A DNA stretch of 64,000 nucleotides from Rhynchospora pubera. Taxonomy: Eukaryota > Streptophyta > Magnoliopsida > Poales > Cyperaceae. Within the stretch, counting starts at the first letter, position 1. Each line of letters begins with the position of its first letter. The DNA lies in contig CM051462.1 of the NCBI GenBank assembly GCA_028095005.1, positions 174,539,955-174,603,954 on the forward strand, read 5' to 3'. Both the position numbers and the translations under genes were made by a program. The notes under the pieces were generated by a model. The model saw only the letters and a list, made by a program, of their open reading frames with translations. It was not told the DNA's origin and did not search any database. Positions 33,211-45,726 of the stretch are shown here, in pieces.

Positions 33211-34380
33211 AAAATTTCAAACTTGTTTAATTATTCAGCATTGTGCCCTTTGATTTGCATTTTAATTAGTTATATTGGGCTGTTCTCTGCGATAATGTGC
33301 AATCCAATTTAAGGGGAAACCGTGGAAGATATTTATTAATTTTATTTTATCTGTTGAATTTTTCTATAAAAAATAAAAATAATGAACTATTTCGATGAAA
33401 TTGTTGAAATTATCGATGTAATCCTGTTTAGTGGATTGCGTCTTATTCATGTTAATATGTCAAGTGCGTTCGGAAGTCAAGTGAATAAGAATGGATAGTC
33501 TATTTGTGAATAAAAATTTTGAATAAGAATTAGGTAGAATGGCCTAAATTTATGAATGAGGTGTTGTGAATAAGAATTAAAAATAATATCATAATAAGGT
33601 TAATTTAGTTCGTAATAACAAAAAAAAAATCATTCAAATAATAATATCGATAATAATAAAATAATATTAATGAGTATAACATTATATTCAATACTAATTT
33701 AATTTGACTATGAACAAAACTCTAGCTAGCTAAAATGTCACCTAAATGACGGCCATATATTAGAAATTTCATCTAATGGAGACACAACATATGCCTTATC
33801 ATAATATTCTGCTATCTTATGCTTATCAAAAATCCAAATTAAAGCAAGAGAACAAAGAATCAAACGATCCGTTAACCAAACATGCTTGTACCTAAAGTAC
33901 AACTCCCACATAAAGATTGAGCAACAAGAAGGCCAGAAGCCTAGAAGCAATTAGCATAATAAAAAAAAATTAGATCGAATTGTACCTATTAACGTTACTC
34001 TATTTTAGTCATTTCAGCGTAAATTGAAAATGTAAAAGAGTAAAAAAAAAATAAAAATTTAACAAAATCCTCCACCGTTTTCACTCAAATGGACTACTAA
34101 TTACTGCAGATAATATAGAACTCGATAACTAATTATAATGCAAAACATAGGGCATAATGCTGATTATAATTGAACAAGATCAAATTCAATTCGCAGGCGA
34201 CACATATATAGCGTCTCCAAATTTCATCAGAGTTTTAAAACACAAACGCAATTAGTCTCAGTCTCAGAGCACTCCATCTAGCTAGCTTCTTGGTTCATAA
34301 AACAGCCTCAATCGTCACCAGGGATTAGGATTCAGCCAGATTGGGGAAGCAGGGATGTACTGTCTGGCATCGTAGTATCT
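33211..34380. other. AT-rich intergenic DNA
   Basis: No supported gene. A 70-codon minus-strand frame at 33738-33950 is not recognised and lacks flanking exons. Confidence 0.4.
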
Positions 34381-35391
34381 TCAAAAGGAACCTTCCACCA
34401 TGTCATAGATCCAGAGATCTTTACACACGTGTTCATCTGAGATGTTCAGAGGCCTATCGGCTAGGTAGAGAGCATTCTTCCTGCAAGTAGGATATTTCCT
34501 AGGATCAATAGTCATGCATGAGTTTGCACCCATAAACACCGAATGCCCTTCTGTAGACTTATACTCAGAGTATGTTTTATCCTCTAAATTAATTTTGCTT
34601 ATGCTCATCCTTATCGTTACATACTGCTCCTTGAAATAATATCGAAACCTCTGCACGAGCAATAGTTCTCCCATGTAATCCACAAGGTATGCGGATGTAC
34701 CGTGAAGCTTAACATGGGGCCCAACTCGCTTAACATTTGGATGCGGCCCGGTGTTAACAAGGTATATATCATTATTGTTGTTATAAATTGCCACAGCATA
34801 AAAGTCTCCTTTAAAGAAAATAATATCATTGAAAAAAAAACATGCATCCGGTATGAGTGTCCAAGTTGGATCACCCAGTTACCAAAATGCCAGACGGTTC
34901 CTCTCACCATGCATTATTATCAGCACCTCAAACTCCAAGCTGTGACTAGGATCACGGTCCAAGATGGCTTTTGCCACCAACATGTGGTCCATCGTTTCAA
35001 CATAAGTTGTGATGTCTTCGAATGAATCATAAGGAGAAAGGGGAGGCAGATCATAACATTTTCGAGTAAATGGGTTGAGCAAACGAAAGTTTAAATCGAC
35101 ATCCATGGTAAACAGCCAGCCATACGATGAACCACACAAGTGCTGCCCCTGCAGTTCAGGAATGTCAATCAAGTAGGTTCTGTTTTCTTCGAGGCTAAAG
35201 AACTTGCGTTTATTGGTGGCATCATCCTCCTCTAGTACCAGCCATGGCAATTGTCGAGGGGGATTTTTCCTGGCTACTGAGCGCCAATTATGACAGATTG
35301 CTCTGAATCGATGGTAATCTGGCAAGGACAAGAAGCTGGTCAAGTGCTCAAGAATTTCGTTGGGAAGCTCTGACCAGTCTGCCATCAACAT
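34381..35391 (-). pseudogene. F-box/DUF295 protein with one premature stop
   Basis: The first ATG is at 35391 (MLMADWSELPNEILEHL); a second at 35385 begins MADWSELP, the usual start for this family. An F-box (residues ~6-45, LPNEILEHLTSFLSL then FRAICHNWRSVA) is followed by a DUF295-type beta-rich region (LLNPFTRKCYDLPPL, then a C-terminal GANSCMTIDPRKYP and DLWIYDMVEGSF). F-box proteins select substrates for SCF ubiquitin ligases. A TAA at 34879-34881 (codon 171) falls inside the conserved LAFW.LGDP.WT segment. The identical frame continues for another 166 codons with family-typical sequence, so only this codon breaks a ~336-residue gene. It is a very young pseudogene, a polymorphic null or a sequence error. 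Confidence 0.8.
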
Positions 35392-36500
35392 AGGTTGCAC
35401 GTTTCCTGTGGCTTTTACTCTGCATTACATATACCAGTTTCTGAGTAATCTTAAGGATCATTAATTTTCTCGGGTTCTGTAACAATTTTCCTAAAACTTT
35501 CAGGGTTCTATTTTTTAGAAAGGGACAAATGTGAATGACATATTTTTAAACAAATCATTAATGCATAACCAAAATGATCTGTGGTTAACAACGGGGTGAA
35601 ACCATGGTAGATTCTTAATTCTCAATATGAATTAACAATTAGTACTGTAAAAAATATATCTGTCATGATACAGATACAATTTGGCTGCCAATTATCAATT
35701 CCAGTAAGTTTAAAACTTTGAATAAAATGTCACACCAGTATTTGGTTGGATAGTGTAATATCTACTAATTACCAGTTCCAGTGAGTTTGAAACTCTGTAA
35801 AAGAAACTAAAACGAGATATTTCAACTTAATTTCATCTCCGAAGGGTTTTGCCTTCGTTATGAGGCTATCAATTATCAAGATAGAAAGAAAAAGTATTAT
35901 AAAAAATATTTGAACGTTAAGTATCTAATTTGGTTCAAATCAAGGTTGAACCCCCAAACTATGAATTTATCCTCCCGTTCATGCACTAATACTTTGGTAT
36001 TATGGTTTGTCTATTAAAGCTTTGACCCAATTCGTATATAGCTTATCTCAATCGGAGTATTTTGGACCCTTAAAAGAGATATAAGAATTTAGTAGGTATT
36101 TGGTGGTGATTTTTACTTAGAAATAGGGGAAGTTCTCACATGTCACAAAGGGAGAGAAGTTACCTGCTGTTTGGCGTGGATTAATCGAGTTGTGGTGATT
36201 TGTTGTGAATAAAAATAATAATAACATTTCAAGGAGTACTAGCGAGAAAGGAAAATTGCTTTTTTGACCAATTTTAACCTAATTCTAATATACTAAAAAT
36301 ATCTTTGACGACGCCCAAATATACGAAACTGTTTATAAAAGAAATTGAAAATACTAATTTTAGCAACCGTTGCTAACATTAGTCGTACATATGTCATACC
36401 GGTATCCAAAATCCAGTGTATCAGCAGGAACCAAGAAACATCTATATAATCTTACCACCTCTGCAATTTTTTTCGGAAATTGATTACTGCCATTGCAGTT
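35392..36500. other. Intergenic DNA upstream of the F-box gene
   Basis: It presumably holds the F-box gene promoter. No coding or repeat structure is resolved. Confidence 0.4.
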
Positions 36501-36745
36501 TTATCATCCCTGCCATCGCTAAATATAAAGTGAACACATACAACAAACAAAGTGAACATATAGATGATCTAAGTGAACACATACAAACAAATAAGTTCAA
36601 TGAAAATAAGTTGAATATACATGTAAATTTCTGAACAAGTGATGACAATACTTATTTGTTTATAAAGTGTTCACTTAGATCGTCTATATATCCACCTTAT
36701 TTGTTGTATATGTTCACTTTGTATTTAGCGATGGCTGGGATGGTA
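36501..36745. repeat. Inverted-repeat hairpin (MITE-like)
   Basis: The left arm from about 36504 (ATCCCTGCCATCGCTAAATA, then AAAGTGAACA, GATGATCTAAGTGAACA) pairs with a right arm ending near 36740 (complement: ATCCCAGCCATCGCTAAATA, then AAAGTGAACA, GACGATCTAAGTGAACA). The arms are about 90 bp with a ~50-bp spacer. The GTGAACA word recurs four times in the left arm. No target duplication was identified. Confidence 0.65.
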
Positions 36746-36834
36746 TATTTGCCGATGGCACTTATAATTCTTGATTTTTTTTTCACATCACCTCGAAAGT
36801 TCGCTTAGAAACTAATTTTATTGGTAAAAAAAGA

Positions 36835-36981
36835 GGAAATTCTGCCATGAGAACCAATTTTGAATCCGACTTTAATCACAACCATAACCATTCACGAGGG
36901 CTAATGAATTAATCTTTCTTGAAATTGTGCGGTTGAGATTAGAACCCGATTCAGAAATTTGCTCTCATGGCAAAATTTCCC
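36835..36981. mobile_element. Small palindromic MITE (147 bp)
   Basis: The ends GGAAATTCTGCCATGAGA and the complement of the right end (GGGAAATTTTGCCATGAGAG) pair. Pairing continues inward through a GAATC(C/G)G and TAATC(A/T)CAACC segment. No clear target duplication. Confidence 0.65.
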
Positions 36982-37341
36982 AAAAATATATATATGTAGA
37001 TTAATTTCCTCAGTTTCTTCATGCAATTATCGACAAAGAATGATCAAGACATCCATCCCAAATGTGAACAACATATGTATATGTATATACACAGAAAAAA
37101 CTTTCTCTAGGGAAAAAACAAAAAGAGAAGTAATCACAAAAACACATCATCTCCAAAGCTCTTTATTTGACAATGCATTTTCACTTCACTATCAGAACCA
37201 ATAGCCCGCAACAAATGAGAAAGAAAAACAAATTATATATAAAAATTTCTACAAGCAGTACAACAACCTCACAAGAATGCAAAAGGATAAAAAAATGAAG
37301 TAAAATAATTGCAATGGATTAAAAAGAAATCCCCTTAACAT

Positions 37342-40300
37342 TTATTTGGGCTTAGATTTTGCCATGCTAACAAGGTCTCCAAAAAGCTTGTCCTCAGGCT
37401 TGGCAGGTCTACTAGATGGCACCATCGGGGAATTGTTACTATAAGAGAGACCACCAGCAGCCCCACTTCCATATCCACTACTCTTATCCTGCACGGAAAG
37501 GCCGTACATCCTCTGAGACAGATCATTTGGAACCCCCATACCAGCACCATACCCGTAGGTTTGTCCCATCTGACTGTAGTATTGTGATGCATCCTGTGCT
37601 GGCTGCATATACCCGTAACCCATCATTTGGCCACCATACATAGGCATTTGCTGAGGATACATGCCATACGGACCAGGAGGGCCATATTGGCCAGTTGGAC
37701 CCGGTTGGTATTGCATCACAGGAAACTGGGCCCCTTGTACCATCTGCTGCTGTGGTAAAAAACCAGGTTGGCCATTTTGCATTGGCATCTGACCCATTTG
37801 CATGGGGGATTGTGGTTGCATCATGGGGCCAACTTGGCCTGTTGGAATAGAGCCAGGGGGGGTTTGCATTTGCATCCCTCCTGATTGTGGTGCTACTGTT
37901 TGGCTGGTTTGATCCAGTTGGGTTTCCCATGGTGGTAGAGGAAAAGCTTCCCCTTGATTATCTGCATGCAAAAAACAAAAAGTGAAGTACAATTGTGATT
38001 GTTTCTTAAAAGTAAAGACTAACAATCATGGCATTTTATTTGGCAAATGACAAATAAGACAAACCATAACATTTTATTTCTTCCTAAGCTAAAGAATTCA
38101 CAAACTCGTGAAATATCAAAATGAAACAACTTAAATAATAATTTTCTGTTTCAAATTTACAAGAAAAAACAAAAGTTTGCTTTTCAAATGCAAAATCATG
38201 CAGCTCCTTTGGCATCAGTTCGGTCATTTTTTCAAGTGTTATATCTACTTAAAATTCAGTTTTGACATTAACCTTTAAAGCAAGTGTTATATCTACTTAA
38301 ACTTTAGTTTAAACCATTGAAAGTTTACATCAAATTTGAAAACAGAAGAAGAGTGCAAGGTATGTTGGTTTATTACCAGTATAATCTACAGTAGGCGACT
38401 GGGGACTCATGCCTTGTGGGACCATCTGACCATTCCAGGGCAAGGCAGGTTGATTCAATTGTGGCACCCCCTGATCAACTGGAGTTCCTGCATGATTGAC
38501 CATGGAATTAGGTGTCACAGCTCCATTTGCATAAACTCCTGGCTGAGGTGGCAACTGTTGCTGAGGCTGGACTGATGGCTGATCCCCATTAATGCCAAAT
38601 GGCTGAGATCCCATCAAGTTGGCAGTTGGATCAGTTGCCGGCGTACTATTGTTTTGTGGATACATCTCTACTAGAGCCAAAAGGTCACCAGGGGTAGAAG
38701 CAGCATTTGAATTGGAATTGGGTGCAGCAAAGGGATCTGTGACAGGGACAAGTGCAAGTGAACTTGCATTTGTTGGGGCAGGTTCAGGTGTGTCAAGATC
38801 AAAGCTTAGAAGATCCATAGTAGGTTCAGGTTTTGATGCTGTGGCTGCAGCTGGACCATTGGAACCTTCAGGTCCAGGGAGTAGTAGCTGCTGAAGTGGT
38901 GGCTTGTCTCCTGTGCTTGCGCCAGATCTGAAGATCACAAATGTAAAGCATGGAAAATAAGGTATACAAAAGTGGAAGTCTTAAACCAAACCAGATCAAC
39001 ACCAACCATTTATCCCAATTTTATACCCTCTTTTCTTGTGGTACACAGTGCTTTACTGTTCTGTGAGTTGTTCAAACTGACACTATTAAGATAGGGAAGA
39101 TTCACATGCAACCCATAAACATCAAAATATTAAAGATACAAATCATAAAACAAGAAAGATTATGCCAAACATGCTCCTTAACGTCCTAAAAATCACAAAT
39201 CCCTTTAAATCCCTTTAAGAAAAGACAAATGAGCATAAAAGTACAAAGTGAAGGGTACATATCTTCTCTCTAGTACAGATGGGCTGCACATGAAATTTGA
39301 TGCAACTTAAAGAACACTTTAACCACAATCAAGTGCCCATTTTTTTTAATCATTAGCTTTTCCAAATAGCTCCATGAATGATTAATCCGCTTTCAAATTT
39401 TATCAAATCTATAGTTAAAATAAAAATAAACATATGAAAAATTTTACGTCATTACTTCCAATAACAGTTTTGATGGTTGCAAAATGCCAAATAAGTTTGT
39501 TGTTGATATATAACCCATCCAGTTATCTATATAGAAACAAAAAAGCAAATGAAGGATCAATATGGCATCTACAAATCATGAGGTTTTAGTTCTTATACAT
39601 TGCATCCCCTTACTTGCACTGTTCTTTATATTTCCTCTCAATTGACAGATATGTATGTGGATTGTAGCATTTCGGTAAATAGACATACGCAAAATTATAA
39701 AAAAGAAAACCTTAATCATTAGAAAGGAAATTACTCTCTGTCTTGATCATTGGTGGAAGTGCGGTTGGAGGAGGTGCCATCCTCTATATCAACAAGTTGT
39801 TGGAGAGAACGCTGCTTGGGTTTCTCTGCCTCCTTCTCTTTATCTTTACCCTTGTTACTATTGTCCTCGCGAAATGGAATTCCAGCCGCAATAGCATCAT
39901 GTTTTCCCAGCACTCTCTGTAAATCATCATTCAATGCAAGTCCCTGAGACAACAGCTCCTCCTCCCTATCATAAGATAATATTGTAAGAGGACTTCAGCA
40001 AAATCCTTTTTGATGGAAGTGCAACTTTCTGTGACTTTGTTACTTTTTAGGCTGTATGCAACAAAATCTTCAGGTTAATTACAGCTTCTTGTAACTATGT
40101 TCTTTTGATGGGATGTATCCTTCACAGCTTCACCCAATGCTTCAAATTATCATACAGGAGCAAATGTACCCAAGCTTTTGTGCCTTATTGTTAACCAATG
40201 ACTCATTGGAAGTGATAAAAAAAAAATAAACAAAAACAAAAGCTTACGCAGTAGAATTTACGAGATGTACCACCCTCTGTTTGTAATTGCGACACTGTTG

Positions 40301-42755
40301 AACCAAGTCTACAATTACCTCCTGTCGTATCCCCTGTAAAAGCATAAACAAAATTTTACTGTGAAATGTCACAAATTTGTGCAGCGTTCATTTATAGTAA
40401 AATATGTTTCTGTATTGTCTGCACCCAAACAAACATGTTGTTGCACTGTTATGTCATGTACAAAATCAAACATACAATGTGGCATCTTAATCCCGACATG
40501 TGTTTTAGTTACATATGTCAAAATTGTTGGCAAGAAAGTATGGTACCTCTCTGTTTGCAGGATCTAAAGCATTGAGCATCTCCGCAAGAACATCCATGAT
40601 ACCACGTGCATTCTGAATCTCTGACAAGCTGTATAACAAAAAAAAAAGTTGCTTTTAGCCAATCAGAATACTGAAATTTCAGCACTATATGGACTTTACT
40701 AATATAAAAGACTAGCTGTGTATCAGTGAGTGACTAAGAAGAAGTGAGAGATGAGTACGTCAGTGCCGGAGGCTCAGTCCCAGCAGACGACTCAGGTTCT
40801 TCCCTCTGAAAGTCAGGGCTTCGAGAAGATTGCGGATAAGTTCCTGCTGGCAATACTTGCGGATTGAAATATGGTGCTGACCTTTCTGCTCTTTGTGGAA
40901 ACACAGCTCCAGCCCGCTAGAAAACAAATTATGTAAGTAACAACTCCAAAAATTACTACAATTTCAACTAAGTATGATGGTTGAGAATTAAGATAACAAA
41001 AATGCCATTACTCCCAATAGGCAAATTCAATAATTGAAAAACTAGAGTATAATTTTCTTCTGACAGGAAAATAATAAGGATAGATAAGTCAATTACATGT
41101 AAATACATCCCCGCAGAATCATGTGTTAACTCTGCCAAGTTGTGCCAACCATTTTATAAGTAATGCAAATAAAGTAGGCCACCAAATGCTTCGCTTGTTA
41201 TTTCACTTAGAAGTAACAAGTGTTCAAAGCACTACTGCCAGGTAATTATGCACTAATCTATCAGTTGGGTACTTGTGTATTATTTACAAATATCCCATTT
41301 TTTATTGGGTAGGTATTAGTTGTGAAAGAAACCTGCTACTTGTGCTTAAACAGCTTAGCAAGATGACATCTAAGAAATAGTAATGAAAGCAAATTATAAA
41401 CACAATTAGCTTATTAAAGCATAAGAACATACAAGAAGTTCATGGTATGCAGCAAAATATTGTGGGTATCTGGCACGTGGACCCCCAAAAGCTTCTTGCC
41501 ACGTATCTATCAGTACTAGCACCTTCTCTTTGACATGCGGATCACACTACTCCATTTTCAATGAAATAAAATCAGCCAAATAAAAATAAAGTGTGGCAAT
41601 AAAACAAGGAATAAATGAATAATACAATAACATAGTTTTATGCAAAATCCACAACCTTTTTCCTTGCTAGCTTCACCATTTCATGGGGCAAATCTCTCTC
41701 AGCAACATGCATATGGACTATATCCCCGCAATTCTTCACAATAGTCTCTAGAAGCTGAAATCAACCCCGAAAAAGTTATACACCCTTAGCGAAGGCATAG
41801 TGATATTTTGCTCCAGAATAAGCCTAAAAATGGATTGTGGAAGCATGAAGGACCTGTCTTACAGTAACTAGTCATGCTCAGACATTTGCTTTCTTATGTC
41901 TTGGTTTTGTTTCTGTTTCCAATAACTAGGAATTTACAATTTAACAAACCACAGACAGGTCACACACAATTTATTGGCTTTAGAGTTTACAAAACATGAC
42001 ATTGAGAGTTAGTGCTTACTGTCAGAGCAAGAAGCTGGACTTTGGGGCTTTTATGTGCAATACGCTTTTTGAGACCTTTCACGGCATCTTTTGCTTGTCT
42101 GTGACAAACGAAAATCAATAGTCAAATTGTTAACATTCTGCTATTCACAAACTCACAAAATTTGTACAAACAGACACTGTTTCTGAAATTTGCAACACTG
42201 AATTGTTGTATGGTTATGTAAAGATTAACATGTATTTTGTTAAGCCTTTACTACAGGTGGCAAATTCTGTCTTCTGATATCAATATTTCCTCCCAATTAT
42301 CTAGAGCTTCACATGGAAATTATTTGTAAACTTGAAATGGGTAACGGATTCCAAGGTGACACACTACCATCCAAAACTGAACTTAATTCTATCACTAATT
42401 ACAAACAGATGGAGAGATCCCTATTTAGATAAATTAACCGACAATAATTACTCATATGCCATCACTTTTAAAAAACAGAACCAACATTACAATTCAATTA
42501 CCGGCATAAGATGCATAGGAAACATCAAAAATCACAGATTCAGCAAAAATTCAGATTCAAATCTACGTAAGAACCATAAATGGTATTAAAACTACAAACC
42601 AGAAACATGAAAATACATCGAAATCGAAAACATTAAACTGTTCCATCGAATTACCCGGGGTCACGATTGAGTATATCACAGATCTCCATGTTCATGGCCC
42701 AATCTGGCCCGATTAACTGATCGCTCGTGGCTCGGTGCACAAGCGTATCCGCCAT
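37342..42755 (-). CDS. TOM1-like (TOL) ESCRT-0-type protein, ten coding exons
   Basis: Exons 42655-42755, 42020-42098, 41656-41754, 41433-41546, 40759-40916, 40547-40628, 40258-40333, 39735-39965, 38377-38937 and 37342-37961 all have GT-AG borders. They sum to 2121 nt, predicting 706 residues. Start MADTLVHRATSDQLIGPDW. A VHS domain covers about residues 9-138 (WAMNMEICDILNRDPG, KGLKKRIAHKSPKVQLLAL, LLETIVKNCGDIVHMHV). A GAT domain covers about 185-285 (LSEIQNARGIMDVLAEML, then a RNYKQRVVHLVN segment and LLSQGLALNDDLQRVLGKHD). The tail is Pro/Gln/Met/Gly-rich. Plant TOLs bind ubiquitinated membrane proteins at the plasma membrane and endosomes and pass them to ESCRT-I for vacuolar degradation. 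Length and layout suit TOL6/TOL9-type members. The gene looks intact. Confidence 0.93.
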
Positions 42756-42930
42756 TTATCCCACGAATGGATCCGAGACGAAGAGGAGGAGGAGAAGGAG
42801 ATCTCGCACTCGTGAGAAATGGAGATCGCCAAGGAAACCCTAACTCGAACTCGAGCGCCAACCCAACCAAATGGAGCGCGTCTAGAATTCGCCTTAGTTT
42901 TCTCCTCCTCTCGATTTAGTTGGCATCAAT
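42756..42930 (-). promoter_or_regulatory. 5' UTR and core promoter region of the TOL gene
   Basis: GC- and CT-rich sequence (minus-strand CTCCTTCTCCTCCTCC) directly precedes the ATG and reaches back to about 42910. No clear TATA element is seen, which would suit a broadly expressed gene (inference). Confidence 0.4.
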
Positions 42931-43555
42931 GCCTTTTTTGTGTTCTTCTCTTTTAATCTTTTAATTACTTGTTTTTTTCTTTTTTTCCTTTCTATTTTTA
43001 TGACTGTGTTTTTTGTTATTTCCTTTTTTCCTGTGGTGAGAAAGAAAACTTCGGAGGTGTACTCCACTTTCTGCCCAAGATCTTCTCCACATTTATTAAT
43101 GAGATATTCTGTGTAGTGAGTTGTTCAACTCTAATTGATTGGGTTGTTAATAAAGACGATGATATACGTATATCTGCCCAATTAAGTCGGGAAAATATTA
43201 ATATTTCTAGTAATTAGTTCTCTGTATCACTAATTCACTGAATCTTCTCTATAGCGATCATAGTTTGCTCATGATAGTTTACGTCACAGCTGATTTCACG
43301 AATTTTTCTTAAAAAAACAACAATACTACGGGATACCTCATACCCGTTAGGACCACTGATTATAGTGAACAGTGATGTGTGTGCTTTCATTAAAAAATAA
43401 AATAAATAGAATAGTAATGCGCTTCATTAAGAAAAGACTTATGTCTCAAAAATTAAATTTTTTAATCTTTTGTGGTGCACATTGAATATAGTAAAAGAGT
43501 TGCAATGAATAGATTATAGATAGAAATGTCCAAAAATTAGAATAAAAAATTTCTA
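42931..43555. other. Intergenic DNA
   Basis: T-rich start, then no supported features. Confidence 0.4.
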
Positions 43556-43921
43556 AAAAAAAGAACGAAGAAAGAATGTAAAGTGCTCGGTGTTGTTTGA
43601 TGCTTGTGGTGCTTTCATTGACTTTGGAGTTGGTACTTTGGGTGGCCTTCCTTGGATTGTTGTTGGGATCTTTTTCTGTTATTTTGCGTTATGTATTGTG
43701 TATGTTATGAGGGGATTGTCTGTATTGTTTGTTTGGGCATCTCCAAAGGATAATTTCTGCGTTTGTTGTTTGGTTAATGTATAGAGAGTTAATTGATGTA
43801 TGGTATCTTGAAGGAGTTATTTTGTTCCATAACTGGGTCGTTGTAATAATATTTTTTCTTGCTTCTGTTAACAGAAGATTTAGTGCTGTTTTCTCTACTA
43901 ATAAATGAAGAAAAAAAGAAC
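43556..43921 (+). mobile_element. 5'-truncated LINE 3' end
   Basis: 43567-43910 resembles a plant L1 3' end (GT-rich, TTGTAATAATATTTTTTCTTGC, then AATAAATGAAG) and ends in an A-rich tail. AAAAAAAGAAC at 43556-43566 and 43911-43921 could be an 11-bp target duplication, but it is A-rich. A 64-codon frame inside is not conserved. Assignment is by composition and structure only. Confidence 0.5.
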
Positions 43922-44221
43922 CCAACAGAGAAGATTTTAATACATGGTAATGAACTAATATTCTACAGAACTAAGTGTCTGCAAGATTTAAGAAAAGTTA
44001 GAAAAAATAAAGAAGAATTTTGATGCATTTATTGATATTAGTAATCAATTAAGAATTTAAGACCCTGTTTGAAGCGACAAAATCGTTGAAATTATTAGTT
44101 ACTTTTTTAATATATCAAATTGTTGCAAATAAATTTAATATGTTAATGATAAATTATACATAAATGCTTGCCTACACTAGTGCGATAATGGAAATACAAC
44201 AGATTGAAAGTGCTAATGTTT

Positions 44222-44646
44222 ATAATTAATGAGATAGGCTAAAGTCAACCACGACTGACAGATGGACCCGTCAGCTGCGATTATATCTGAACTTTTAAGG
44301 TACTAATGGCTAATCTGAACCGTTCAATATGTTCTTCATATTGAAATCTCATTGGAGACCAAATTTTACATTTTTCTTATTTTATTTACTATTTTTTTTT
44401 TTAGATTTTTAAAAATCATAGTTATTGAAGGGTCAAGAATTGTTTAGATTAAGAATTTTGTAAACTACCAAACAAATACTAAAAAATTTCAGAAAAATAT
44501 AAAATTTTGTCTCCAACTAGATTTCAATATGGAGAACACATTGAACGATTCGGATCGACTGTTAGAATTTCGAAAATTGAGATTTGATCGTAGATGATGG
44601 TCTCATCCGTCAGTCGCGACTGATTTTAACCTATCTCATAATTAAT
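44222..44646. mobile_element. Mutator-like MITE (407 bp)
   Basis: Ends GAGATAGGCTAAAGTCAACC and, inverted, GAGATAGGTTAAAATCAGTC pair over about 30 bp. The exact 9-bp duplication ATAATTAAT flanks the element (44222-44230 and 44638-44646). The interior shares ACCGTTCAATATG and TATTGAAATCTC phrases with the MITE at 21083. Confidence 0.82.
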
Positions 44647-44702
44647 TGGGTTCGCATGAAATTTTATTAGTGCTAATTCTAAATGGTCCATAAAATTGTT
44701 GT

Positions 44703-44770
44703 AGAAATAAGTTTTTTTTTTTTTTTTTTGACAGACTAGATAGTGACTATCTAGTTAAGAAATAAGTTTT
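44703..44770 (-). mobile_element. Tiny 44-bp poly-T/hairpin insertion with 12-bp target duplication
   Basis: The duplication AGAAATAAGTTT (44703-44714 and 44759-44770) brackets T16, GACAG, then a perfect 9-bp stem with a 3-nt loop (ACTAGATAG-TGA-CTATCTAGT at 44736-44756). It fits an extremely 5'-truncated retroposed RNA with a poly-A tail, inserted on the minus strand. Confidence 0.6.
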
Positions 44771-45125
44771 ATTATGATGTATTTGCAAGCAACTAGTGAT
44801 GTTCCTAATCAGCACTATCATCTTTACTAGTTCATAGAATAATATCTTTTCCCGTTTTCCGTTACTTTCTGTGTTCCAAATATCTAATCAGTATAGTTTG
44901 GAATTTCCCTATTTTAAAATTCTAAGAATGAAATTACAGTTGTTTTCCGGAATGTTTTCGCATACGTCGCGTGCTTAATTAAAATTAATTAGAAGTTATT
45001 GAATTGTTCTCCGTATGGCTTAGAACATTCAAAATTAATTATAATAATTTGCAGATATAATTAAGTTTTATATACTTAATTGTATTTTACGTCAGACGTA
45101 CCTTTCGAATTATTAGCAAACACTT

Positions 45126-45272
45126 ATTAGTTCCGTTTGGATACGTCTAGGAATAAGGAAATAGCCTCTTCCTAGACGTAAATTTATTCCTAATCATTCA
45201 AATTCTTCATAAAGTTACACACTTCTCAATATTATTCTTCTTATTCCTTAGCAATCCAAACGGAGCCATTAG
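45126..45272. mobile_element. Small MITE (~137 bp)
   Basis: Inverted ends TTCCGTTTGGAT and the complement of the right end (CTCCGTTTGGAT), with an inner inverted pair ACGTCTAGGAA/TTCCTAGACGT. ATTAG (45126-45130 and 45268-45272) flanks it, containing the TTA expected of PIF/Harbinger elements. Confidence 0.65.
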
Positions 45273-45726
45273 TCTGCTTGCTCCGGTCTAGAACGCACGA
45301 CACTTGCTCCAGGTCGAATTGGGTCGATGAAGGATTGATTTCGTTAACTGGAGATGATACGACAGAGGTTATATGGGGATAAATTGAGGCGATTATTCAC
45401 CAACTGCAAGCTTGATGAAGAGTGCCAGAGAGGATAGATCAAAGGGAGGAATGTTAGTACGAGGTGATAACTATACTGTAAACCTTGGTGGTCTTGTTTT
45501 TTTTTTTTTTTTTTGATGAACTGTCCGTAGGCTCTGCATTAATTAAAAAGAGAAATACAAAAATAATGTTTCAGCCCTAGTACATCATGAAAAAAACTGT
45601 CAATCTCCCATACTACCATCCTAGCATAAATAAGTAAGAAAGAAAATACTGAAAATTAAAGTAAAAAAGAAAACGTAATGAAAAGGTAGCTATCGGGAGA
45701 TTTCATCAAAATGAAAAGTAAGAAGA

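Noticed and set aside
37416..37930. Overlapping frames in the TOL last exon (both strands)
   Set aside because: Shadows of the low-complexity Pro/Gln-rich coding exon.
43590..43784. 64-codon hydrophobic frame as a membrane protein gene
   Set aside because: It lies within a LINE-like 3' end bounded by a possible target duplication and has no gene structure.
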